DNA of 13,347 nucleotides, taken from an uncultured Bacteroidales bacterium (GTDB lineage Bacteria; Bacteroidota; Bacteroidia; Bacteroidales; Paludibacteraceae). The notes beneath the pieces were generated by a model. The model was not told where the DNA came from. It saw only the letters and a list, made by a program, of their open reading frames with translations, and made no database searches. Position numbers and translations under genes: made by a program. Positions 1 through 7,741 of this stretch are shown here, piece by piece. The stretch covers positions 1 to 13,347 of the forward strand of contig CAIWIS010000395.1 of the NCBI GenBank assembly GCA_903912795.1, read 5' to 3'. Numbering within the stretch: position 1 is the stretch's first letter; each line of letters begins with the position of its first letter.

Positions 1-1596
1 ATCGCCCCATTTATCGGGTCTAAATGGAGTTTGGAATGAACCATCTAAGTTCTTGCCACGCATAAAGTTAACCGATTTATCAAACACATTTTTATAATTT
101 AATGCACGTTTGGCGAAGATGTCAATTTCTGCTTCTGGTCTGTTTAGAGCTTTTGCAAGTTTCCAAATATTGTAATCAGCAAAAGCATACTCCAATGTTC
201 TGGCTGTATTCTCTTTTTTGCCCACATTGTATGGAATGTAACCCAAGGTGTTATAGTAATCAACGCCATATCGTCCTACAGAACTTAATGGCCCTTCGTT
301 CTTACTATTCTTGATAATTGCCTCGTAAAGCGTGTTTATCTCTTTATTTGGAATACCTTTTAAATATGAATCTGCAATCTGAATGGCAGAATTTGAACCT
401 ACCATGCAATCTCTATGACCCGGACTTGCCCATTCGGGCAACCATCCACTCTCTTTATAAGCATTTGCCAGCCCTTCCATTATCTGGCTGTTTAGTTCCG
501 GAAATGCTATGGTTAATAGCGGAAAGGCCGCTCTGAACGTATCCCAAAAACCATTATCGGTAAACATGTATCCATCCAACACTTTTCCGTTGTAGGGGCT
601 GTAGTGAACAACTTTATTTTCCTTGTCGAATTCAAAAAACTTGCGAGGGAAAAGCATAGTACGGTACATAGCTGTGTAGAAGGTAGTAAGCTGCGCATCA
701 GTACCTCCTTCAACGGCTATTCTGTTTAATTGTTTGTTCCATTCAGCTTTCCCTTTCTCTGCAATTTGGTCGAAAGAATTATTACCAATTTCACGTTGAA
801 GATTAAGTTCTGCTTGTTCGAAACTGATAAAAGAAGAGGCGATTTTTATATTTATCTGTTCGTTTGCTTTTGTTTTAAATCGGATAATGCTGCCTGAATG
901 TTTGCTTTCAACCTCCAATTTATCTCCCAGAATAGCACCATCTTCTACTGTAAAGGCTTTATCAAAATCTTTGTCAACATAGATTACAAAATAGTTTTTG
1001 AAGTTGTCGGGAACACCTCCCGAAGAATTTCTTGCGTAGCCAATAATTTTATGCTCTTTCGGGAAAATTTTAATGTAAGAATTCTTGAAAAAACCATCGA
1101 CAATCAGATACGCTTTATCCGTTTGAGGATAGGTAATTCTGAAGCAGGCCGCTCTTTCGGTGGGCGTAATCTCTATCGTAGTATTGTAATCGGCAAGATA
1201 CGCTTTGTAATAGTTAGGGCTAGAAATTTCCGCTTTATGCGAATACCACGATTCTCGTTTATCTTCGTCAAAAACCAATTTGTCGGTAGTTGCAAAAATG
1301 GAAAATGCGCCATAGTCATTGATCCATGGTGAGGGTTGGTGCGTTTGTTTAAATCCTCTAATTTTGGTTGCAGCATATTGGTAGCACCACCCATCGCCCA
1401 TTTTATTTGTTTGCGGTGTCCAGAAATTCATACCCCAAGGCATAGCAATGGCAGGGTAGGTGTTACCGTTCGATAATTCATATTTTGAATCTGTTCCAAC
1501 CAAAGGATTCACGAATCTGGTTAAATTTTTTGAAACTTGGGCGTTGATGGATAGTCTTTGCAACAGAAAGAATAATATCAATAATTTTGATTTCAT
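1..1596 (-). CDS. GH92 alpha-mannosidase, canonical type (3' end cut by window edge)
   Basis: Exo-acting, calcium-dependent inverting alpha-mannosidase of glycoside hydrolase family 92, which removes terminal mannose from mannans or N-glycan-type chains. The open frame runs without a stop from the ATG at 1594-1596 to the window edge and gives 532 residues. Residues 1-19 form a signal peptide ending in SINA before Q20. The N-terminal beta-sandwich starts with RFVNPLVGTDS (27-37) and contains NTYPAIAMPWGMNFWTPQT (45-63) and QTHQPSPWINDYG (84-96), all hallmark GH92 stretches. The (alpha/alpha)6 barrel holds WDTFR (351-355) and GHRDCMVG (393-400). The reading ends at PDKWGD, just before the segment expected to carry the catalytic acid Glu and then the GNDD/GDED-type base Asp motif, so about 230 C-terminal residues lie outside the window. 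It is the last gene seen in the operon, 26 bp after the GH2 gene. There is no T9SS signal in the part seen, so a periplasmic site is likely. Linkage specificity (1,2/1,3/1,4/1,6) cannot be read from this part. Confidence 0.93.
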   Translation of the reverse strand, partial: MKSKLLILFFLLQRLSINAQVSKNLTRFVNPLVGTDSKYELSNGNTYPAIAMPWGMNFWTPQTNKMGDGWCYQYAATKIRGFKQTHQPSPWINDYGAFSIFATTDKLVFDEDKRESWYSHKAEISSPNYYKAYLADYNTTIEITPTERAACFRITYPQTDKAYLIVDGFFKNSYIKIFPKEHKIIGYARNSSGGVPDNFKNYFVIYVDKDFDKAFTVEDGAILGDKLEVESKHSGSIIRFKTKANEQINIKIASSFISFEQAELNLQREIGNNSFDQIAEKGKAEWNKQLNRIAVEGGTDAQLTTFYTAMYRTMLFPRKFFEFDKENKVVHYSPYNGKVLDGYMFTDNGFWDTFRAAFPLLTIAFPELNSQIMEGLANAYKESGWLPEWASPGHRDCMVGSNSAIQIADSYLKGIPNKEINTLYEAIIKNSKNEGPLSSVGRYGVDYYNTLGYIPYNVGKKENTARTLEYAFADYNIWKLAKALNRPEAEIDIFAKRALNYKNVFDKSVNFMRGKNLDGSFQTPFRPDKWGD

Positions 1597-1622
1597 GGTT
1601 TTTGCGTATCAATGGTTAATTT

Positions 1623-4600
1623 TTATCGTTCGCTCATCGAGTTTATTAGTTTAAGAAACTCGGGCTGATCGCAGGTAAAGTTCGCTTTGAATTTCTGTTT
1701 GTTTTCTGCCACATTCTCTTTGAAACGGATAGTGAATTTGTTCCAGCCACGTTCCAATGGAATTTCTTTCAGTGGCGCTTTGCGGTCGTTATTTAGCACA
1801 AAATTATAACCTACAACATCCTTAATTTCCAGATTCAGTTTTGGAATGTTGGGTTCGGCCAGCAAATCAACCAACGAGCGTGGACTGAAAACCCAGAAGC
1901 TGATTCCATCCGGTTCTTCCTTAAAGCGAATCACATTACCAGCAGCATCAACCGCGCGTTTGCTTTCGTACACCGAATTATCAAACTTAACACCTAAATT
2001 TGTAAGCATTAAGCGAATAGGCGATTCCGATTCGACCGACATATCCCTGAAATCGAACGAACTAAGCAATACTTCCGATTTGCCTTGGGTAAATGAAACA
2101 AGCGCATTTCCTGTGTTTTTCGGCTGCATTTCGCTACGATAAACACTGCCGGTTTTCGATGGTTCGGGACGATTGTTCCAGGTTTGCCATTCGGTATTGC
2201 AGGCGCTTAATAAAATCGTTGCGTTTTTCACCAAATCACCCGTCAATCCGTAAGTTAAAGCGGTTTTTCCTCTGGGTAATAATTCGGAAAAATAGAAATC
2301 GCTGTGTTCCAAACGAGATAAAACAGGCGCATCCTGAAGTTTCAGAAACGAAGTGGCCCGACGTGGTTCGAGTGCCAAAGTAGTTGGAAGCAAGGTATTT
2401 AATGCCGAAAGTGCTTCGGGTGAAACGCCCCAAATAACGATTCTCGCTCCGACAGTTATGGCTTTTTGATACATAGCTTTCAGTAATTTATCGTTGGCAA
2501 GATTTGCACCGTCGATAATAACCAATGATTTAACGGTTGGCACAGCCGATTTGCTGAATTGAGTGCCAATATCTGTCAGTTTTTTTGCAAAAACTGACGA
2601 ATCACCCGCAATCAGAATTACCTGATCGGTTTCGATAGTCGGGTATATTTTCGAGGGTTTTGGTTTGGGGTATTTCGCAAACTCTTTTACAGGCGAACTA
2701 AAAGCAGCCTGAATAGCCTCGAACATCGGCCATGTTTTGTAGAGTGGCAAAGTAGGATCGAAACCCGGATTGAGCGTGCTGGTGTATGGACCAATCCGCT
2801 CCGGTTGAACGCCATAAACACCCTCTTTGAATTCGGGAAAGAAAATTCCATCCTGAGCCATAGGCTCACGTAAAGTATCTTTCATACCGAATGCCAATGG
2901 CTTAAGGCTATACCAAACCACATTGAAAACACTGGCATAACAAGCTTTGTAATGAAATTGTCGGGTAATATGTTGGTAGGCTTCATTTGCCAAACCCTCC
3001 ATGCGTCCGAGTTGCGATTCATAAGCCCGATTGCCATTAAAGACTGAAGTTTGTTTGGGCGTGCCGTAGTAGGCCATACCTGTTTCGCCAATTCCCCAGG
3101 GCAAGTCGCGCGACGACCATTTTTGCATGGAAATTTCGGAACCGTAGTGACCAATCACTGTTGGTAATTTTGTCGGGTACATTTCTTCACCATCGCCCGA
3201 AATCCAGTTGCGGGTGGGGTCGAGCGATTTTGTAAGTTCTACCCAGTTATTCACTTCCAAAATGTGTCTGTCGATAAGTTCTTTAGTGCCACGCATGGAA
3301 TTGGTAGCTACCGGAAAGGTTTCGTTGCAAACACTCCAGCCCAAAACAGCAGGGTGATTTCGGTCGCGCAAAATCATCTTTTTCAAATGCACATTACAGT
3401 TTTGCCAGTATGTTTCCGAATCCACTTTTGGTCCGGCATCGCTGGCCCAAATACCAGTTTCGTCGAGCACACAAATACCCATTTCGTCGGCCATATCCAG
3501 ATAAAATGAGGGGTAAGGTTGCGCATGAAGTCTTACCGCATTGGCGTTAACATCTTTCAGCATCTGATAATAAGCCCAGGCATATCGGCGGGTCATTTGC
3601 GGAATGCCCATAAAATGCCAAGAATCGCCTTTGAGTAAAATTGGTTTCCCGTTCAGTGTAAATTCAAGTCCTTTAAGTGCAAATTGCCGCCAGCCGAAGC
3701 GGGTATATTTGGCATCCAACAAGGTTTTTTTATTCGCATTCAGTGTAATAACCGAGCCATACAAATTGGGTGCTTCCGTTGACCATAATTTCAGGCTTCC
3801 GTTAATCTTCCGGCTCACATGTACAACAATACTATCTCCGGCTTTCAGTTCCACTTTTTTGGCGTGAGCAAAAGCAAGAACCTCTTCTTTCAGGCTTCCG
3901 TTATTAACAGGCAAAAGATTAATGTCGGTTGAAGCTGGTTTTTCCCATCTTTGTATCGAAGCATTTACCGTAAATGTCTGTTTCTTTTTAGAGTTATTTT
4001 TAATGCTTACTGCAAAAGTGAGTGTATCATTTTTTACATCGGGCTGAACAAATACATTGCTTACACTCAATTCGGGAACTGCAATCAATGAAACATCCTG
4101 CCAGATACCGGCAATGTGCTGCCCCCAGAAAGATCCGGCTACATAGTGTCGACGGCCATATTTACCTTGAATATCTGTTAAGCTTGATTTGGCGATGCCC
4201 ACCAGCACTTCGTTTGTTCCTTTTTTAAGAAATGGGGTAACATCTAATTCAACTGGAAGAAATATCTCCTGATTTTCGCCCACCATACTACCATTTACAT
4301 AGATTCTGGCAAACCCGGCAATGGCTTCGAAATGCAGTTTTATCTGTTTGCCTGTCCAGTTTTCGGGCAGGGTAAATTCCTTTTTCATCCAGCCCATTTG
4401 TGCTTTTTCCCAGGCTTTAGGATAAGAAGGATAAGTTACAAAATCGCCCCCTTCGCCATTGGTGAAGCTATTTACATTCCACGGCGAAGGCACTTTCAGC
4501 GGTACGGCATCCCAACTGAAAGAGGCAGGCTTCACAAATTTAGCCATATCAGTTTCGTAAACCGGCATAAACTGCCATTTTCCGTTCAGACAAATTTCGT

Positions 4601-4754
4601 CGCGAAATGGTTTTTCCGATTCATCGACAAATCCTTTTATCGGGTTAAAAGCATGGTTGTACGAAGTTTGTGCGTTTGAAATAATTGAGCAGAAAATAAA
4701 AAAAGCAAAGAATATTAGGCCTACCGCCTTTTTTTGAACAACAAAGTAATTCAT
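1623..4754 (-). CDS. GH2-type multidomain glycosidase (beta-mannosidase/beta-galactosidase class), exported
   Basis: Predicted retaining beta-glycosidase of 1043 residues. A signal peptide spans about 1-28 (cleavage near SNA before Q29). The order is typical GH2: a sugar-binding jelly roll about 50-228 (LNGKWQFMP near 56, RIYVNGSMVGE 150-160, GIWQDVSL 216-223), an immunoglobulin-like domain about 232-360, and a TIM barrel about 365-690. The acid/base is probably E478 in GWSVCNETF, and the nucleophile is probably E557 in PWGIGETGM. After the barrel come an alpha/beta region about 705-925 that resembles a glutamine-amidotransferase-like or beta-galactosidase-trimerisation-like fold (ILIAGDSSVFAKKL, LVIIDGANLAND, ARIVIWGVSPEAL) and a last beta-rich domain about 945-1015. 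It is longer than common beta-galactosidases without extra domains. The barrel motif usually reading GVNRHE is GDSWHFMG here (376-383), so substrate preference is uncertain. It lies 31 bp after the GH141-like gene, with no Shine-Dalgarno. Beta-mannosidase activity would suit the mannose-directed neighbours, but this is inference; beta-galactosidase is equally possible. Confidence 0.88.
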   Translation of the reverse strand: MNYFVVQKKAVGLIFFAFFIFCSIISNAQTSYNHAFNPIKGFVDESEKPFRDEICLNGKWQFMPVYETDMAKFVKPASFSWDAVPLKVPSPWNVNSFTNGEGGDFVTYPSYPKAWEKAQMGWMKKEFTLPENWTGKQIKLHFEAIAGFARIYVNGSMVGENQEIFLPVELDVTPFLKKGTNEVLVGIAKSSLTDIQGKYGRRHYVAGSFWGQHIAGIWQDVSLIAVPELSVSNVFVQPDVKNDTLTFAVSIKNNSKKKQTFTVNASIQRWEKPASTDINLLPVNNGSLKEEVLAFAHAKKVELKAGDSIVVHVSRKINGSLKLWSTEAPNLYGSVITLNANKKTLLDAKYTRFGWRQFALKGLEFTLNGKPILLKGDSWHFMGIPQMTRRYAWAYYQMLKDVNANAVRLHAQPYPSFYLDMADEMGICVLDETGIWASDAGPKVDSETYWQNCNVHLKKMILRDRNHPAVLGWSVCNETFPVATNSMRGTKELIDRHILEVNNWVELTKSLDPTRNWISGDGEEMYPTKLPTVIGHYGSEISMQKWSSRDLPWGIGETGMAYYGTPKQTSVFNGNRAYESQLGRMEGLANEAYQHITRQFHYKACYASVFNVVWYSLKPLAFGMKDTLREPMAQDGIFFPEFKEGVYGVQPERIGPYTSTLNPGFDPTLPLYKTWPMFEAIQAAFSSPVKEFAKYPKPKPSKIYPTIETDQVILIAGDSSVFAKKLTDIGTQFSKSAVPTVKSLVIIDGANLANDKLLKAMYQKAITVGARIVIWGVSPEALSALNTLLPTTLALEPRRATSFLKLQDAPVLSRLEHSDFYFSELLPRGKTALTYGLTGDLVKNATILLSACNTEWQTWNNRPEPSKTGSVYRSEMQPKNTGNALVSFTQGKSEVLLSSFDFRDMSVESESPIRLMLTNLGVKFDNSVYESKRAVDAAGNVIRFKEEPDGISFWVFSPRSLVDLLAEPNIPKLNLEIKDVVGYNFVLNNDRKAPLKEIPLERGWNKFTIRFKENVAENKQKFKANFTCDQPEFLKLINSMSER

Positions 4755-4785
4755 ACTATTATAGAATAAAAATGATTAATTGAAT

Positions 4786-6975
4786 TTAGATTTTCACAAA
4801 CGCCACCGAATTTGCTACGACTTTTCCGTTTGCCTCTTTGTTTGAAAAAGTAACTTTTGCCACTCCGCCTTTTTTGAAGTTGTATTTGCCTATTTCCAGC
4901 GAAAAACCAAATTTATCGCCTTTGCTCATATCCCAGGTAACATCGCTTACGCCGTCGGCATGGTGAATTTGAATTTTCACATTCTTTGCATTTTTCGGAT
5001 CGCGTGGGTACAAAATGGAAATCTGGTATTTCCCATCTTCCGGAATCGGCAGCGAATAAGTAATTTCAGCAGGCTGCAGAGTATCGGCTTCGAGAATATT
5101 AAAACTAAAAAGATTCCATAAGCCGGTTAACTCTAGGTGCTTCCACTGGCCGGAATATTTCACATTTGACGAATCAGTATAATGAATAACACTTCCGGTT
5201 AAGTAATTCTTTTCCAGATTTATTCCGTTGCTTGCTATTTTTCCGGTTCCCAGATCGTTCAGAAACGGTGGCTCTATGCGGGTTTCAGACACCTGATTGT
5301 CGGCAATCGTGAGGTTTTGATTTCCCATAATCGTTTTAATTGCCTCGCCAGCCGGATTGTATATGTAATTGTTTTTCAATGTGGAATTGCTTGTTGCCCA
5401 ATCCAGAAATATACCATTGCCAAGATGGCGTTTTGGTTTACCATCGGGACGCTGATCGTAGCCCCAAATGTCGTACAGGTAATTATTCATAATATAGTTG
5501 GGGGCATTCAAATGGTTCATAGTGGCAAAATGAATACAAGCCCCATCTATAGTGGTTTGCATAGCATCGTGAATATGATTGTATTCCACCACATTACCAC
5601 CCTGATTACGGAAAGCAAAAACCCCATTGCGTGAAAGATCTTCGAAATAATTATGACCTATGTAATTACCCGGCGCCATCGCCATACAATCGGGCCGCGA
5701 ATCGAGGTGTACGCCACCGCCATAATAACGGATTTTGCCACAATGTTTCACGGTATTGTTGGTAATGCGGTTGAGGATTGGGAAAACGGTAGCGGCAACT
5801 TTTCCCGGCGTATACAACTTGCTATCATCCATATACGAAAAGCGTGAACCTGTGAGCAGTACCCCACCTCCACCAGATTCTATCACGGTATTGTTGTCAA
5901 AAATATTCTCTTTACTATCTAGGTGCAGCCACAAAGCATATCCGCCAATGTTTTCAAAAGAACAATGTTCTATCCGACATTTGTTTGCATTCTCAAATAA
6001 GATAGCAGCATCCGTATGCACGCGGGGTTCGATATGACCGAGCGTAAATGTGGTATGTTGAAAAGCAATATCTTTAAAAACAACATTTTCTACGTGAGTT
6101 TTTTTTTCCACATCGCCTTTCAACGTTACTATTTGATTGAGGTAGGGAGCAATGATTTTCTGCTTGTTGGGATTTACGCCCTCGCCAGGCATATAGTACA
6201 GTTTTCCGGCTTTATTGTCTAAAAACCACTCACCGGCTTCGTCCAACTCCTCTTTCACGCCCTCAATCCAAAACCAGTCGTGCTTGCCAATTTTTGTAAA
6301 TAATTCACTGTTTTTCAGGTGTATAGCACCTGAAACCGTATCAATGCTTTCAATCGTATTCCACTGGTTGAAAAACCGCCAATTGGGAACCATATTTATC
6401 TGTACATCCGTAGCTTTCCCCCAAGCACTCTTTATCATCTTTTTATTCAAACAGATTGTAGAAACACTCCCTGAATCGGCGTATAGAAACGGATTTGCAA
6501 GTGATTTATTCGGAAAACGGGCACGAATTATTCGTTTGCCATCTACAAACAGTTGCCTGAAATTCCAGTTATTGTTTTTTGCATCTGGAACATCAACCAC
6601 CCAAATCTTACCATCACTTGTTTTCCATCTTCCTCTAATTGTTTTTCCTCCACTTAGAATCACCTTCTCATCTTTAGCAGCTCTCCATGTAATGGGCGCC
6701 TTTTCAGTACCTGAATCTTCTGGTTTTAAAACGAGTGCTTCGGTCAAGAAGTAGTTACCTCCGCGTATAACTATTTCAATAGAGTCTTTTGATTTCAAAT
6801 CTCGTACAGCGTTTCGTGCCCGGTTAAGAGTGGCAAAAGGTTTTGCCTCGGTTCCAAGATTTTTATCATTCCCTTTTGTTGAAACATAAAGTTCAATAGA
6901 CTTCGCATTTAAAACAAAAGAATTATTATTTTGAAATAGAATGAAAAAAAATAGACATTTAATTAGTGACTTCAT
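4786..6975 (-). CDS. GH141-like right-handed beta-helix enzyme with golvesin/Xly-type C-terminal domain
   Basis: A 729-residue exported protein. Residues 1-24 look like a signal peptide (hydrophobic LFFFILF, then VLNA before K25), although QNNN at 15-18 interrupts the hydrophobic stretch. ELYVSTKGNDKNLGTEAKPF (28-47) followed by ATLNRARNAVRDL is the classic opening of extracellular parallel beta-helix proteins. FRQLFVDGKRIIRARFPN (139-156) and the insert to about 280 match the GH141-like architecture. From about 290 to 590 there are short beta-helix coils rich in NNxF/NNY turns (for example NNTV, NNYLYD, NNYIYN). Acidic residues in the coils that could be catalytic include D425, D477 and D525; I cannot assign them. 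Residues about 640-729 (GKYQISILYPRDPKNAKNVK onward, ending VVANSVAFVKI) resemble the golvesin C-terminal/Xly carbohydrate-binding-like domain. Characterised GH141 members include an alpha-L-fucosidase and a xylanase, so the activity here is open. It starts only 6 bp after the FISUMP gene stop, which suggests translational coupling. Confidence 0.8.
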   Translation of the reverse strand: MKSLIKCLFFFILFQNNNSFVLNAKSIELYVSTKGNDKNLGTEAKPFATLNRARNAVRDLKSKDSIEIVIRGGNYFLTEALVLKPEDSGTEKAPITWRAAKDEKVILSGGKTIRGRWKTSDGKIWVVDVPDAKNNNWNFRQLFVDGKRIIRARFPNKSLANPFLYADSGSVSTICLNKKMIKSAWGKATDVQINMVPNWRFFNQWNTIESIDTVSGAIHLKNSELFTKIGKHDWFWIEGVKEELDEAGEWFLDNKAGKLYYMPGEGVNPNKQKIIAPYLNQIVTLKGDVEKKTHVENVVFKDIAFQHTTFTLGHIEPRVHTDAAILFENANKCRIEHCSFENIGGYALWLHLDSKENIFDNNTVIESGGGGVLLTGSRFSYMDDSKLYTPGKVAATVFPILNRITNNTVKHCGKIRYYGGGVHLDSRPDCMAMAPGNYIGHNYFEDLSRNGVFAFRNQGGNVVEYNHIHDAMQTTIDGACIHFATMNHLNAPNYIMNNYLYDIWGYDQRPDGKPKRHLGNGIFLDWATSNSTLKNNYIYNPAGEAIKTIMGNQNLTIADNQVSETRIEPPFLNDLGTGKIASNGINLEKNYLTGSVIHYTDSSNVKYSGQWKHLELTGLWNLFSFNILEADTLQPAEITYSLPIPEDGKYQISILYPRDPKNAKNVKIQIHHADGVSDVTWDMSKGDKFGFSLEIGKYNFKKGGVAKVTFSNKEANGKVVANSVAFVKI

Positions 6976-6981
6976 CTTTAT

Positions 6982-7686
6982 TTAATCTTTAATGCAACGA
7001 ATTGAAAATCCGTATTTTTTATTAATATTGGCACTATGAACTCCACCATTGCTGTAGTGCATTCGAAAATCCCAAGCATAATCACTATTTCCCAATGGCG
7101 TACAGCTCCAGAAATCAGCAAGAATTCCGCATGCTCCAAATGTTCCATCGTATCCGAAGCGCACCCCTGCAGCCAATGCGGAAAATCCACTTTCATTTGT
7201 TGCTCCTTCATTCGGAGAATTCCAAAGTGAAGCTTCTGTTTCTTTCAATTTACCACCAGTATTTTCGCCTAAAAAAGCCATTAAAGTCTTCCATTCAGCA
7301 TCGTTTGGCACATGCCAACCCATTGGTGCAATATTACGACTGTCGGCTACGGCAAACCAATTGTATAGTTTTCCATAAACATCACTCACTTCATTGTTAT
7401 AACTACAACAAGCACCTGTTGTAAGATTTTTCCACCCCGAGTTGCTTGTTATAGTTGGTATCGAATCACCGTTACGATATTTAGTTGTACGTAGATTTTC
7501 AGCCATCCAAACTTGGTTACCAATTTTTATGGTCTTGTAAATTATATTATCTCTCGTATCTTTCAATATGCCGTACGATAGACCTGAAGTTAACCTTACT
7601 CCCGGAGTGAAATTTTGTCCGAGGGTAGTTGTTATTTTGATAAATAAAAAAAATGCAATTGCAAAAATTTTACCTGTTTTTTTCAT
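6982..7686 (-). CDS. Secreted FISUMP-domain protein (Fibrobacter succinogenes major paralogous domain)
   Basis: A small protein of 234 residues with a signal peptide (KKTGKIFAIAFFLFIKITTT, cleavage near TLG before Q24), then one complete FISUMP domain. Family hallmarks seen are DNIIYKTIKIGNQVWMAENL (46-65), YGKLYNWFAV (104-113), PMGWHVPNDAEWKTL (121-135), GFSALAAGVRFGYDG (167-181), FWSCTP (192-197) and the closing YGFSIRCIKD (225-234). The family is common in Bacteroidota and Fibrobacter surface or secreted proteins. It is thought to share the formylglycine-generating/C-type-lectin-like fold, but no enzymatic role is established. Cysteines 93, 94, 186, 195 and 231 could form disulfides after export. 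There is no lipobox and no T9SS tail. It sits between a GH92 (55 bp upstream) and the GH141-like enzyme (6 bp downstream), so it is co-transcribed with glycan-degrading enzymes. A glycan-binding or accessory role is inference from context. Confidence 0.85.
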   Translation of the reverse strand: MKKTGKIFAIAFFLFIKITTTLGQNFTPGVRLTSGLSYGILKDTRDNIIYKTIKIGNQVWMAENLRTTKYRNGDSIPTITSNSGWKNLTTGACCSYNNEVSDVYGKLYNWFAVADSRNIAPMGWHVPNDAEWKTLMAFLGENTGGKLKETEASLWNSPNEGATNESGFSALAAGVRFGYDGTFGACGILADFWSCTPLGNSDYAWDFRMHYSNGGVHSANINKKYGFSIRCIKD

Positions 7687-7741
7687 AAAGAAAAGAATTT
7701 ATATCGTAGTAGCAAAATGAAACTTGAATACAATGCAAATC

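Noticed and set aside
898..1332. Plus-strand open frame of 144 codons
   Set aside because: It lies entirely opposite the GH92 gene, whose 532 codons match family motifs throughout. The plus-strand product has no recognisable domain or signal.
4332..4679. Plus-strand open frame of 115 codons
   Set aside because: Antisense to the N-terminal jelly-roll part of the GH2 gene; no motif or start context supports it.
6215..6754. Plus-strand open frame of 179 codons, hydrophobic in places
   Set aside because: Antisense to the GH141-like gene, which has strong domain evidence in this region. The hydrophobic look follows from the complement of the coding strand.
7687..7741. The 55 bp gap between the GH92 and FISUMP genes as a terminator or internal promoter
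   Set aside because: No GC-rich inverted repeat with a following T-run and no promoter motif were visible; it reads as an ordinary operon spacer.
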